From the IMG/VR virus record IMGVR_UViG_3300043435_000165, positions 1 through 20,520 of that record: a stretch of 20,520 nucleotides of DNA; one strand, written 5' to 3'. Shown piece after piece: positions 1-8,120 of this stretch. The stretch is from a virus. Within the stretch, counting starts at the first letter, position 1; each line of letters begins with the position of its first letter. The notes beneath the pieces were generated by a model, which was given only the letters and a program-made list of their open reading frames with translations, made no database searches and was not told the origin of the DNA. A program made the position numbers and the translations under genes.

Positions 1-526
1 GTGAGGTACAAATCGCAGCCAATAGTTTGCCACCAAGGTAATTATACCCGAATGGTTGTGCAGGTACAATGACAAAACCCATCGCAGCACATTGATTGAA
101 CCTTTGAGCACCGCCTTGGACTTGCGTAAACACTTGTCCAAGCATTTGATTTCGTGGCTTGCAGTTGATGACTGGAGAACCAAGACGAATGAAACCACAC
201 CACTTTCCAGACTTCTTCTCTAAGATTGCCAATCGTAGACAACGACCGGGTATACTTGTCATGTTTGAATGTGACGATATCATATCAAGGTAAATGTCCC
301 ATCGATCTTGAGGCAAGTCAACAACCTCAAATTGCATATCTGCCGGTGACATTGTAAAGTCGGAGAACAAGTCTTCTTCTGGTCCACATCCAGGTAACGT
401 GAATGGTCTTTCTGACATTGCTGCCAGTTTTTGTTCACGCATATACTCATCTATGCGGCCAAACTTATCGAAATATTCCGAGAATACATTGGCAACATAA
501 GCACCTTGTTCTACTGTTAAACTCAT
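1..526 (-). CDS. DruA-like (DUF4338-like) protein, paralog A, partial
   Basis: The gene starts at ATG 526 and runs off the left edge, so only the first 175 residues are visible. The ATG overlaps the helicase stop codon (ATGA), which points to translational coupling. Its central part matches the 449-residue protein encoded at 17943-19292: an RW pair near residue 75, then KKSGKWCGF (residues 104-112), then VPAQPFGYNYLGGKLLA (154-170), which parallels VPFQPLGYNYVGGKLLA in the other copy. That block, with a preceding PRN where the other copy has PRD, resembles the core of DruA/DUF4338 proteins, the family named from the Druantia defence locus. The assignment to DruA is from recalled family patterns; the paralogy is directly visible. 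The function in a phage is unknown. Confidence 0.75.
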   Translation of the reverse strand, partial: MSLTVEQGAYVANVFSEYFDKFGRIDEYMREQKLAAMSERPFTLPGCGPEEDLFSDFTMSPADMQFEVVDLPQDRWDIYLDMISSHSNMTSIPGRCLRLAILEKKSGKWCGFIRLGSPVINCKPRNQMLGQVFTQVQGGAQRFNQCAAMGFVIVPAQPFGYNYLGGKLLAAICTS

Positions 527-1914
527 ACTTTAATTCCGTCAAATTTATTTCTACGTTCTCTATTACCAAATGTACTTAGTGGTTTATCTGGTTGACCAGA
601 ATCGGAGATATCGGTCTGTGCAGATTGTTCAGTATCATATAGTCGCATCTTTGATCGATCAATACCAACAATGAAACGTTTGAATACACTAGGATCCGAA
701 TAACGATTCTTCAATTGTTTCACCATAATCTGGTTCAATTGTTGCAGTTCTTCCGTACTAATCAACGCAAACATAAAGTCGGCAGTCGCAGGCAAACCAA
801 ACGATTCACTTGTGTCTGTCAAGTCAACATCGGTGTTGGTGAAACCAGACCTAGTTGTTTGTGTCGCAGTTACAATTGGCAGACCTGCTTCAACGGCAAG
901 ACCACGCAATTCTTCAGCAATCGATTTAATATACGTATATGAGTTAACAGAACCACCAGGTTTGATACGTGAAGACGAACAAATATTTAGATAGTCGATA
1001 AAGATAATATCAGGTTTAAAACTTTTCTTCAACTGTAACTCTTGCAACAAAGCACGGAAGTGGAGTGCATTGGCTGCGGCAGTTGGATACTCTTTGATGA
1101 TTAACTTGCCTTGTGTCTTGTTCTTTAGTACACCAAACTTACGTACATAATCATCCTTAGACATTACGTGTAGTTCATCCATTGTCACATTCAACAAGTT
1201 GGCATCGATACGTTCAGCAATCTTTTCTTCAGCCATTTCCATGGTGATGTACAAAACATTCTGTGCATTAGATAAACAACTTGCAGCAACGTGACACATG
1301 AACAAAGACTTACCAACACCAGTGCCTGCAAGTGCAACATTCAATGTTTTAATTGGCAGACCACCTTTGGTAATCTTATTGAAGATATCAAGGTCAAACT
1401 TAACACGTGATTCAACTTTGTGATACAGGTCATAACGATTTGAAAAGTCATCAATGTAATCGTGACCAACATTAGGGTCAAATGATACACCCAAGGCATC
1501 ACTAAGAATCTTTGGAATCTCGCCTTTGGCTTTCTTATCACCTTTGTCGTCCAGAATCGATACAGATTCCATGATGGCATTGTAGATTGCTTTGTCTTGA
1601 CAGAACTTCTCAGTCTGTTCAACCAACCATTTCATTTCGGTTGGTTCATCTTTATGCTGATTGATATTGTGTAACAACTCAATAGAATTACGAACTTCTT
1701 GTTCAGTTAACTTCTTACTCTCGGTAAGATTAATGATGAGTGCTTCGTGTGTCGGTAGACTATTGTACTTGTTGATAAACTCATCAACTTCTTTGTAAAC
1801 TACTTTCTCGGTATTGTCAGAGAAATAATCGTTACGGAGAAACGGCAAAACTTTACGAGCAAACGTTTCATTGTAAATCAGGTTCTTTAGAATCGAGTGT
1901 TCTAGTCTGTTCAT
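523..1914 (-). CDS. 41: Replicative DNA helicase, DnaB family (T4 gp41-like)
   Basis: This 463-residue protein should be the hexameric 5'-3' helicase that unwinds the fork and carries the primase. An N-terminal helical domain (about 1-150) precedes a RecA-fold C-terminal domain. The Walker A motif AGTGVGKS is at 196-203, the TMEM motif with the likely catalytic Glu at 223-226, and Walker B IIFIDYLN at 303-310. Its length is close to T4 gp41 (475 residues). It lies downstream of uvsX, as in T4, separated only by a small gene whose 3' end overlaps the helicase start by 47 bases. The AAGAAAG upstream of ATG 1914 is a modest ribosome binding site. No clear gp40 or primase gene is in this window. 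Confidence 0.95.
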   Translation of the reverse strand: MNRLEHSILKNLIYNETFARKVLPFLRNDYFSDNTEKVVYKEVDEFINKYNSLPTHEALIINLTESKKLTEQEVRNSIELLHNINQHKDEPTEMKWLVEQTEKFCQDKAIYNAIMESVSILDDKGDKKAKGEIPKILSDALGVSFDPNVGHDYIDDFSNRYDLYHKVESRVKFDLDIFNKITKGGLPIKTLNVALAGTGVGKSLFMCHVAASCLSNAQNVLYITMEMAEEKIAERIDANLLNVTMDELHVMSKDDYVRKFGVLKNKTQGKLIIKEYPTAAANALHFRALLQELQLKKSFKPDIIFIDYLNICSSSRIKPGGSVNSYTYIKSIAEELRGLAVEAGLPIVTATQTTRSGFTNTDVDLTDTSESFGLPATADFMFALISTEELQQLNQIMVKQLKNRYSDPSVFKRFIVGIDRSKMRLYDTEQSAQTDISDSGQPDKPLSTFGNRERRNKFDGIKV

Positions 1915-2227
1915 TATGGCTTTCTTGATTAATAATAATATCTGTGAGAATTTCTCCCATCATTGTATGATATTCTTGGTCAGTTAGCAAGCTTGCATGG
2001 CCATGTTGACCTGGATTGTTTACGTTATAGGTAAACTGTAGTTGACCTAATTCGCCTTCTTCAAATCTAACATGACCATACGAGAATACTACACCTGAAT
2101 ACTTACCACCGGTAATTTCTACCATCGTGGAGTCTTCTTCAGGTAAGTTCAGAAACTTGTACTCAAGCTTCTTCTGCTTCTGCCGTATTGAAATCTTCTC
2201 CCATAATGTTGCCAAAAGCGATTTCAT
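1868..2227 (-). CDS. Small conserved-looking protein overlapping uvsX and 41
   Basis: The open frame gives 119 residues from ATG 2227, which has AAGGA well placed upstream but lies inside the end of uvsX, so the genes overlap by 65 bases. The first 20 residues are therefore constrained by another frame. The body from residue 21 onward looks like a real soluble beta-rich protein (VEITGGKYSGVVFSYGHVRF, positions 36-55). An internal ATG at 2125 is the only other ATG candidate but would remove the start of this body. The 3' end overlaps the helicase start by 47 bases. I do not recognise the family. T4 has gene 40 at this position between uvsX and 41, but I see no similarity that would allow that name. 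Confidence 0.75.
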   Translation of the reverse strand: MKSLLATLWEKISIRQKQKKLEYKFLNLPEEDSTMVEITGGKYSGVVFSYGHVRFEEGELGQLQFTYNVNNPGQHGHASLLTDQEYHTMMGEILTDIIINQESHNEQTRTLDSKEPDLQ

Positions 2228-3221
2228 ATTTCTTCCTTACAGATTCTTTAAATGATTCATTGACGAGCATACTAGACCAGAATTCTTCGGTATTAGTATC
2301 CTTTTCACGGAACTTCTTGTCTTCAATTTCACCAGTTTCTTTGTTGACACGTGAATACCAACCATTGGATGGTTTGACTACGTGGCCAGATTCAAGAGCA
2401 ACATCAAGTAAGCCAGACCACTTGCTAATGCCACCATCAAAAGATACAGAAACAGGAATTTTGGATTTTTCCCTAACATATCGTGATTTCTCCACATTGA
2501 TAATAAAATTATAACCAGTTAATTCAGTTCCATCCTTCTCTTGCTGGCGACCAAGAATAAAGATGTTGTCGGCAGAATAGTAACTACCTGTGCCACCACC
2601 AACAATGTCTTTAGGGAACATTCCAATTTCTTTGTAGGTGTGATTAACAACTACCATTGGAATATCTTTGAGTGACAAGTGTGGTGTGACCATACGGAAC
2701 AAACTCTTCACTTGTTTTGCACGTGACATATCAGCAACTGACTTGCCTTCTAATGCATCATCTACTTCCTTTTTAGACGCAAGATTACCAATAGAATCAA
2801 TAACAATAATAATATGCTCACCACGTTCAAACCCCTCAAGTTGTTTCATAATGTCAAACTTCAACTGCTCAATGTCAGTCAATGGTGTGTGTAAGACACG
2901 TTCAGTATCAATACCAAATGTATCAAAGTAGGACTGTGGAGTACCAAACTCAGAATCATAAAACAACATTACTGAATCTTGGTACTTGTCCATGTAAGAC
3001 TTGGCCATCAGCAAACTGAAAGCAGTCTTGAAGTGTTTAGAAGGACCTGCCCACATTGTAAGACCTGGGGTTAGACCACCATCTAAACGACCCGACAACG
3101 CCACGTTTATCATTGGGATAGATGTTGAAATCATATCCTTTTTGGTAAAGAACTTTGATGTTGCGAGCACAGCACTGTCTTTAATCGTACTGTTCTTTTT
3201 AATTTTATCTAATAAACTCAT
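2163..3221 (-). CDS. uvsX: UvsX recombinase (RecA/Rad51-like)
   Basis: UvsX coats single-stranded DNA and performs strand invasion, which primes recombination-dependent replication in T4-like phages. The 352-residue protein has the UvsX-type Walker A GPSKHFKT (residues 59-66) and Walker B IIIVIDSIG (137-145). A DNA-binding loop follows at about 190-212 with IVGGGTG. The C-terminus is acidic (AEAEEA), as expected for UvsX. It is somewhat shorter than T4 UvsX (391 residues). AAAGGA stands just upstream of ATG 3221, and only 9 bases separate it from the polymerase stop, so it is probably on the same transcript as gene 43. Confidence 0.96.
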   Translation of the reverse strand: MSLLDKIKKNSTIKDSAVLATSKFFTKKDMISTSIPMINVALSGRLDGGLTPGLTMWAGPSKHFKTAFSLLMAKSYMDKYQDSVMLFYDSEFGTPQSYFDTFGIDTERVLHTPLTDIEQLKFDIMKQLEGFERGEHIIIVIDSIGNLASKKEVDDALEGKSVADMSRAKQVKSLFRMVTPHLSLKDIPMVVVNHTYKEIGMFPKDIVGGGTGSYYSADNIFILGRQQEKDGTELTGYNFIINVEKSRYVREKSKIPVSVSFDGGISKWSGLLDVALESGHVVKPSNGWYSRVNKETGEIEDKKFREKDTNTEEFWSSMLVNESFKESVRKKYEIAFGNIMGEDFNTAEAEEA

Positions 3222-3230
3222 AATATTCCT

Positions 3231-5768
3231 TTAGTTAAAAAAACTATCCAATGAATTAGTCTTCTCTGTTTTCCAATCAATACAATCTAAAATCACTTTG
3301 ATTGGTTCGAGGAAAGACTTATCAAACTGTGTGTCATAATCAATATACTCTTGTAGATTGAATTCTTTTGGCAATCGACCTGGAAAAGATACGACTGACT
3401 CTTTGAAATGGTTTGGAACTTTCAAGTATGTGAACTTGAGTTTCTCACCTTCTTGAATCAATGGATACTTCTTATCCAATTTATACTGCTTCAGGAAATG
3501 ATTGTACACGATGGCACCACGAACATGAATCGGAGTACCCTTCTTGTACATTGTAACAGAATCAGAATAAGTTTTCAAGCCATTAAGTCCTCTTGGAAAA
3601 GAAATATCTTCAGCAGGTAAAGATTTAAATTCTTCTCTAAAGGTTTGGATGAAGTCTTGTACCTCTTCTTCTGTACCAAGCATCACCATTTTAATTAAGG
3701 TATTCATCTTCTCACGAATCGCAGCCGGTGTAGAAGACTTAATCATCTCAAGTCCCATCACCTTCATATGTGGTTCGTTGTACTGAACACCCTCATTGTT
3801 ATATACATTAAGAATGTAACGTTTCTTGGCAGTCCAAATACCTTTGTCGGACAAACCCTCACGTTTCATTTGCATCTTTTGGGCATACGCATTAACATAC
3901 GTAGCAAGCTCCTGGTAACTCTCATCAATAAATGGTTGTATCTTCTGCTCACATACTTTATCCATGAATTGGATAATCTGTTGTACGTTTGATTCTTTCG
4001 GATGCACCTTATCAACAAGCTCACCAAGACGGAGATAAATCGAATCTGTGTCTGAGGCGATAACATAATCTTTTTCGGTCTTTAATAGTTTGTTCATGTA
4101 AGAATTGATTTTATTCTCAATCCACTTAATACTAAGTTGACCTGCAGAGGTAACACCAAGAGCTTGTCGTAAATCATAGAATCGGAAATACTTGGAACCT
4201 AAGGCACCGTATGCCGAATTCAGAGACACCTTCTTTGCTAGTTGTAGGTTATTATACCTAGCAATTCGTTTATCTAATTCATTCTTCTTTGTCTCATCAG
4301 TTTCAACTTCATAATCTTTCTTCGCCTGAATCATCATCTTTTTAAACTTCGAACGATCAATATACATTTCTTCCAACATCTTTGGTAAGAAACCTTGTTT
4401 GGTCGTACTGAAGAACTGGCCATTCGGTGTGATAGTATAACCACTCATCTTTGATAGGTCAACTGATTTAGTCAGCAGTTTATCAACGCTTACACCACGC
4501 ATAATAATGTCACGCATATCTTGTGTGTAGTCTTCAGGCTCAATCAATGTCTCAGGTGAGATGTTGTATTGCATCATCAAGTGTGGGTACAAACTGTTCA
4601 AGTCAAATGAAGCAACACATTTATGCATACCTTTTTGTGGGTCTTTAACATAAGCACCCTCGAAAGCAGCATCTTTGTCCTTCATAACCTTTGGTGGCAC
4701 GATGATATTACGGTTCAACAAGTAACCATATGTCATTGCATCCCACATTCTAGTTTGTGCAAATACATCATCATAGTTACACTTCGTATCATAGGCAAGA
4801 GTAAGTGCCAATTCTAACAACTTCAACTTGTCGTCTAGTTTTAGAATCAATGCTACGTCTTTAATATTATACTCAATGAACTTTTGGTAATTCAAACGAT
4901 ACAACTGGTGCAAGTTGTCATACTCATCATATGAAATCTTACTCTCACCAATCTCAACGTTCGCAATATTATCCAAACGATATGACTCTTGTGATTTACC
5001 ACCTGGCGCATACCATCTGTACAATTCAATATAGTCAAGTGTCGCAACACCCAACAATTCATATGCAATGTTTTCACGACCCATGGCCATGACCTTGCGT
5101 TCAGAAATCATATTCCATGGTGACAACTTCTTTGTGTCATCTTCACCAAGGATACGGGATAGACGATTGACCAAATATGGAATATCAAAGAACTTAATAT
5201 TCCAACCACTTATAACATCTGGACAATTATTTGACCAGTGGTTGATAAATGTTTTGCAAAGGTCATACTCATCACGGCATTTAATGTATGTAACGTTATC
5301 ATCATTATTAATATATTCACCACAACCCATCACGATTGTTTTACCACCGACACGTGTAATACAAATGGCAGTGATTGGTTCATTGGCCTGATATGGATCA
5401 GGGAATCCATTTTCAGAACCAACCTCAATATCGATAACATCAATTGCAACATCTTCAAAGTCCCAATCGGTCATCTCTGGATGTTCATCAGCAATAAATG
5501 CATATTCGAATCTGGTTTGACCATAGATTTCAAAGTTTTGTACTTCATTGTACATCTTAACAAAATCACGTGCTTCACGGATAGATTCGAACTTCATAGG
5601 TTCAAGTGCTTCACCATTTAAGTTTTTAAACTTAGTTGGTTTATTAGACTTCAAAAACAAAGTCGGCGTGTAAGCAATTTTCATCTTAACACGCCGGCCG
5701 TTGTTTACACCTCTGTAGAAAATGTTGTTGCCAATAGAGGCAACATTTGTGTAATATTTTTTATTCAT
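3231..5768 (-). CDS. 43: Family B DNA polymerase (T4 gp43-like)
   Basis: This is the replicative polymerase with proofreading exonuclease, 845 residues against about 898 in T4. Exonuclease motifs are visible: DIE at 113-115, NIKFFD at 190-195 and YNIKD with D304. Polymerase motif A is SFDLNSLYP (388-395), motif B KKVSLNSAYGALGSKYFR lies around 512-529, and motif C ASDTDS is at 571-576 with D573 and D575. A KKRY element is at 648-651. The C-terminus SLDSFFN (839-845) looks like the clamp-binding peptide that attaches gp43 to the gp45 ring. A TATAAT lies directly upstream of the start but has no matching -35, and there is no strong ribosome binding site, so expression probably comes by read-through from 6330. 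Confidence 0.97.
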   Translation of the reverse strand: MNKKYYTNVASIGNNIFYRGVNNGRRVKMKIAYTPTLFLKSNKPTKFKNLNGEALEPMKFESIREARDFVKMYNEVQNFEIYGQTRFEYAFIADEHPEMTDWDFEDVAIDVIDIEVGSENGFPDPYQANEPITAICITRVGGKTIVMGCGEYINNDDNVTYIKCRDEYDLCKTFINHWSNNCPDVISGWNIKFFDIPYLVNRLSRILGEDDTKKLSPWNMISERKVMAMGRENIAYELLGVATLDYIELYRWYAPGGKSQESYRLDNIANVEIGESKISYDEYDNLHQLYRLNYQKFIEYNIKDVALILKLDDKLKLLELALTLAYDTKCNYDDVFAQTRMWDAMTYGYLLNRNIIVPPKVMKDKDAAFEGAYVKDPQKGMHKCVASFDLNSLYPHLMMQYNISPETLIEPEDYTQDMRDIIMRGVSVDKLLTKSVDLSKMSGYTITPNGQFFSTTKQGFLPKMLEEMYIDRSKFKKMMIQAKKDYEVETDETKKNELDKRIARYNNLQLAKKVSLNSAYGALGSKYFRFYDLRQALGVTSAGQLSIKWIENKINSYMNKLLKTEKDYVIASDTDSIYLRLGELVDKVHPKESNVQQIIQFMDKVCEQKIQPFIDESYQELATYVNAYAQKMQMKREGLSDKGIWTAKKRYILNVYNNEGVQYNEPHMKVMGLEMIKSSTPAAIREKMNTLIKMVMLGTEEEVQDFIQTFREEFKSLPAEDISFPRGLNGLKTYSDSVTMYKKGTPIHVRGAIVYNHFLKQYKLDKKYPLIQEGEKLKFTYLKVPNHFKESVVSFPGRLPKEFNLQEYIDYDTQFDKSFLEPIKVILDCIDWKTEKTNSLDSFFN

Positions 5769-5780
5769 TCATACATTATA

Positions 5781-6080
5781 TCAGAATTTTGGAATACTTG
5801 AGGCAATTTGAATGCCAGAACCAAATAACTTATTATACTCATTTTCCAATTCTACCATTGGAGTTGTAACGCAAAGAATGTCAGACATATCAAATGTGAT
5901 GCCTGTTTTAAACTCTTGTGCATACTCCAAGAAAGGAGAGAATCCCATCATTGGACCATCTTTCGATGGTTGAACAATTACTTGTACAGTTTCTTTCACT
6001 GTAATTCTTTCATCATTCTCATAGACAACACTGGCAATGATTGTCTGATTTGTTTTAAAAGAAATTAACTTTACTGCCAT
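5781..6080 (-). CDS. Small beta-rich hypothetical protein, possibly Sm-like
   Basis: The 99-residue protein starts at ATG 6080 with AGGA upstream. It reads as a small beta-barrel: MAVKLISFKTNQTIIASVV, a variable turn, then a valine-rich strand (KETVQVIVQP), a hydrophobic mid-region (GFSPFLEYA) and a polar C-terminal helix ELENEYNKLFGSG (77-89). Several T4-like phages carry small proteins with this layout that I associate loosely with an Sm-like fold. That is an impression of pattern, not a verified match. It sits between a 72-residue unknown and gene 43 with one to twelve bases of spacing, so it is co-transcribed with the polymerase from the promoter at 6325-6353. Confidence 0.8.
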   Translation of the reverse strand: MAVKLISFKTNQTIIASVVYENDERITVKETVQVIVQPSKDGPMMGFSPFLEYAQEFKTGITFDMSDILCVTTPMVELENEYNKLFGSGIQIASSIPKF

Positions 6081-6081
6081 T

Positions 6082-6300
6082 TCAAATCCTTGTTGAAGCT
6101 GGCACTACGGCCAAAGTTACCCAACGTTTTGGGTAAAGCATTTCACGACCATTAAACTCGGTCATGTTGAGTGTTGGGTCTTCAATAAGACCTACGACCT
6201 CTACCATATCATCGAATTCTCGCAAAAAGAAATCGTACTTATAGGCACGGGGAAGGCGATTAGCCTCAGCGAATTGTTTTGCGATTCTGTATGTTTCCAT
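6082..6300 (-). CDS. Hypothetical protein, 72 residues
   Basis: This short gene starts at ATG 6300, preceded by CGGAG at good spacing. It is the first gene behind the sigma-70 promoter at 6325-6353. The product is mildly mixed in charge with a run of short hydrophobic strands (MVEVVGLIEDP, WVTLAVVPAS) and no membrane segment or recognised motif. I do not recognise the family. One base separates it from the next gene, and its reading frame is intact, so it is likely a real small early protein. Confidence 0.8.
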   Translation of the reverse strand: METYRIAKQFAEANRLPRAYKYDFFLREFDDMVEVVGLIEDPTLNMTEFNGREMLYPKRWVTLAVVPASTRI

Positions 6301-6324
6301 AATATCTCCGAAAGTTAATAATCA

Positions 6325-6353
6325 ATTATAATCTATTTAAACGAACTTGTCAA
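6325..6353 (-). promoter_or_regulatory. Sigma-70 promoter upstream of the 72-residue gene / gene 43 unit
   Basis: On the minus strand TTGACA (6353-6348) is followed after 17 bases by TATAAT (6330-6325), a full match to the bacterial consensus. The -35 lies inside the 3' end of the MazG-like gene. Transcription should begin near 6318 and serve the two small genes, polymerase and probably uvsX and 41. Confidence 0.85.
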
Positions 6354-6681
6354 GCGCAGGAGGCGTCCATCCTTCTGGTTTTAAAACTTTACCGTCTGGT
6401 CTTTTAATTACTTTGCCTGTTGCTGGGTCAATCTTTGCCAAGTTAGAACGAGCAACTTCTGCCCATGCGGCATCAACATCATACCCCTTCATTTTACAGA
6501 ACCCTAAGATAACCCAAATCATATCCATACAGGCATCAAGTTGTTCTACCTCATCACATGCGTAGTAAGCTGAACGAAACTCACCAACTTCTTCATCAAT
6601 TAAGGTTTTGTATAACTTAACATTTTTTGCGGATGCTTCTTGGTCACAAGCATCTATGAATTTACAAACATCATTATACAT
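6337..6681 (-). CDS. MazG-like nucleoside triphosphate pyrophosphohydrolase
   Basis: The 114-residue protein carries the all-alpha NTP pyrophosphohydrolase signature: EEVGE at 30-34, then DACMDMIWVILG at 49-60, which supplies the acidic residues that bind Mg2+. Such enzymes cleave NTPs or dNTPs to monophosphate and pyrophosphate, and T4-like phages of aquatic hosts often carry one. The exact substrate cannot be read from the sequence. The C-terminal third is basic and proline-rich (DGKVLKPEGWTPPALDKFV). The start ATG 6681 overlaps the 3' end of the cytidylyltransferase gene by 8 bases, so the two are likely translationally coupled. Confidence 0.85.
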   Translation of the reverse strand: MYNDVCKFIDACDQEASAKNVKLYKTLIDEEVGEFRSAYYACDEVEQLDACMDMIWVILGFCKMKGYDVDAAWAEVARSNLAKIDPATGKVIKRPDGKVLKPEGWTPPALDKFV

Positions 6682-7132
6682 TCTGGCGACTCAATTCGGA
6701 TTGGTATGCACGTTGTCTCAATTCAGTTGAACTGAAACGGTGATTGCGGGAGTTAAAGTACATATTGATATTGCGGTCAATACAGATTTGTTTACCTGTA
6801 TATTGTTTATCTTTATATTCTTCACCAATGATTCTAACAGAAATTGGAAGAAACATCAATAAGTCTTCAAGGTCTTTTTCGGTACTATAGACAACAATCT
6901 CATCTACAAATTTTACCGCAGAAAGTTGTACGAATCGTTCTACAATAGATTGAACTGGTTTGTTCTTACCAGGTCTATCGGCAGTCGGATCATTTTGTAA
7001 ACCAACAATCAAGTGGTCACATACAGACTTGGCTTCAGCAAGCATAAGAATATGTCCTGCATGAAGTAAATCAAAAGTTGAGCAGGTGAAACCAATTGGT
7101 CTGCCTGCCATATCATCTGGCACTACTAACAT
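6674..7132 (-). CDS. Cytidylyltransferase-like nucleotidyltransferase
   Basis: This 152-residue protein has the nucleotidyltransferase alpha/beta fold motifs of the TagD / HldE-C group. GFTCSTFDLLHAGH (14-27) holds the HxGH motif, and RFSSTELR (132-139) matches the conserved SSTxLR element. Family members attach CMP or AMP to small phosphorylated alcohols or sugars such as glycerol 3-phosphate; the substrate here is unknown. ATG 7132 has AAAGGAG seven bases upstream, which decides the start over a second Met at residue 8. It lies between the dCMP deaminase and MazG-like genes, so a role in nucleotide or surface-sugar chemistry is inferred only. Confidence 0.87.
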   Translation of the reverse strand: MLVVPDDMAGRPIGFTCSTFDLLHAGHILMLAEAKSVCDHLIVGLQNDPTADRPGKNKPVQSIVERFVQLSAVKFVDEIVVYSTEKDLEDLLMFLPISVRIIGEEYKDKQYTGKQICIDRNINMYFNSRNHRFSSTELRQRAYQSELSRQNV

Positions 7133-7148
7133 AATAAACTCCTTTAAA

Positions 7149-7610
7149 TTATATATGCTGTTGAACAGCTACATTACACTTCTTTAGAAAATTAATACCG
7201 TCATCGTTGCGATAACTATTTCGGTAATACACACTATCAATACCAGACTGATATATTAGTTTGGCACAATCTAGACAAGGTGCATGAGTTACAAACAATG
7301 TTGCACCATCACTTGAGTTGGTACTACGTGCAATCTTTGCGAGTGCATTAGTCTCTGCATGTAGTACTTCTGGTTTGGTTTTAAGAATGTATGTTGCACC
7401 ATTTCCATCTGTGCATTTAAAACGACCTGGTGAAAAATAATCTCTTACCTCACATTCATTGTCCCAACCAGAAGGCATGCCGTTATAACCGATGCCAATG
7501 ATTGTATTATCTTTTACAACAACACAACCAACGTGCAGTCTTTTTGCTGAAGACAATTCAGCATAGACTTCAGCAGTCTTCATGTGTGCATCGATAAATT
7601 TCTTTTTCAT
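7149..7610 (-). CDS. cd: dCMP deaminase
   Basis: The enzyme converts dCMP to dUMP, the precursor for thymidylate, with an active-site zinc. The 153-residue protein has HAETNAL with H84 and the proton-shuttling E86, and PCLDC with C112 and C115 as the other zinc ligands. The region CEVRDYFSPGRFKCTDG (53-69) is the insert typical of phage-type deoxycytidylate deaminases. It is shorter than T4 Cd (193 residues). The start ATG 7610 has no good ribosome binding site and is preceded at 7621-7638 by a perfect GAAA-capped hairpin, so translation may depend on coupling to hsp20 or on RNA structure. Confidence 0.93.
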   Translation of the reverse strand: MKKKFIDAHMKTAEVYAELSSAKRLHVGCVVVKDNTIIGIGYNGMPSGWDNECEVRDYFSPGRFKCTDGNGATYILKTKPEVLHAETNALAKIARSTNSSDGATLFVTHAPCLDCAKLIYQSGIDSVYYRNSYRNDDGINFLKKCNVAVQQHI

Positions 7611-7620
7611 AATATAGTAA

Positions 7621-7638
7621 GTGGGGCTTTCGCCCCAC
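7621..7638 (-). promoter_or_regulatory. GAAA-capped hairpin before the dCMP deaminase gene
   Basis: GTGGGGC, GAAA, GCCCCAC form a perfect 7-bp stem with a GNRA tetraloop on the minus strand, between the hsp20 stop and the deaminase start. No T-tract follows on the minus strand, so it is not a standard terminator for these genes. It may protect a processed 3' end or modulate the deaminase start 10 bases downstream. Confidence 0.7.
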
Positions 7639-7642
7639 AGTT

Positions 7643-8095
7643 TTACTCAGTCAATAGAGTTGGTTTTGAGAACGCAAGTTGCTCACCAATCTCAATCTTC
7701 CTTGGTTTTTTATGGTCGGGAATTACATTTTCCAAACCAATCTTCAAAATGCCGTCTTTGAATTCGGCACCACGCACTTCCATAGTGTCAGTCAACCTAA
7801 TAGTCTTAGTGAAAGAACGAGCAGCAATACCACGATAAACATAATTTGCGTCATCTTTGGTGTTCTTCTCACCACGAATCACTAGATTACCCTCATCAAG
7901 TTGAATGTCAATTTCATCTTTTGAAAATCCAGCAACAGCCATTTCAACGACATACTTGTTGTCTTCTACTTTGATGATGTTGTGTGGAGGGAAAGATGTT
8001 TGGACTGTTTGACCTTTGCCAACGAGTTTCTCCAACTCAGTAAACAATTGGTCAAATCCAACGTATGATGGATACAATGCTGAAATACTTGTCAT
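7643..8095 (-). CDS. hsp20: Small heat shock protein, Hsp20 / IbpA type
   Basis: This 150-residue ATP-independent chaperone holds unfolding proteins in soluble oligomers. The alpha-crystallin domain spans about residues 38-135, beginning with FPPHNIIKVEDNKYVVEMAV (35-54), and includes RGIAARSF (88-95) and DGILKIGL (114-121). The PRKIEI segment at 131-136 is characteristic of the IbpA group. Hsp20 genes are common in T4-like phages of aquatic bacteria. ATG 8095 has AAAGGAG upstream. The gene lies behind an intrinsic terminator (8121-8147) with no sigma-70 promoter visible between them, so expression should depend on read-through or on the RNA element described at 8121-8245. Confidence 0.95.
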   Translation of the reverse strand: MTSISALYPSYVGFDQLFTELEKLVGKGQTVQTSFPPHNIIKVEDNKYVVEMAVAGFSKDEIDIQLDEGNLVIRGEKNTKDDANYVYRGIAARSFTKTIRLTDTMEVRGAEFKDGILKIGLENVIPDHKKPRKIEIGEQLAFSKPTLLTE

Positions 8096-8120
8096 AGTTT
8101 TCTCCTTTAATAAGCAAGTT

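Noticed and set aside
5775-5780. TATAAT directly upstream of gene 43 as a promoter.
   Set aside because: No -35 match at 15-19 bases, and transcription would start at the start codon itself.
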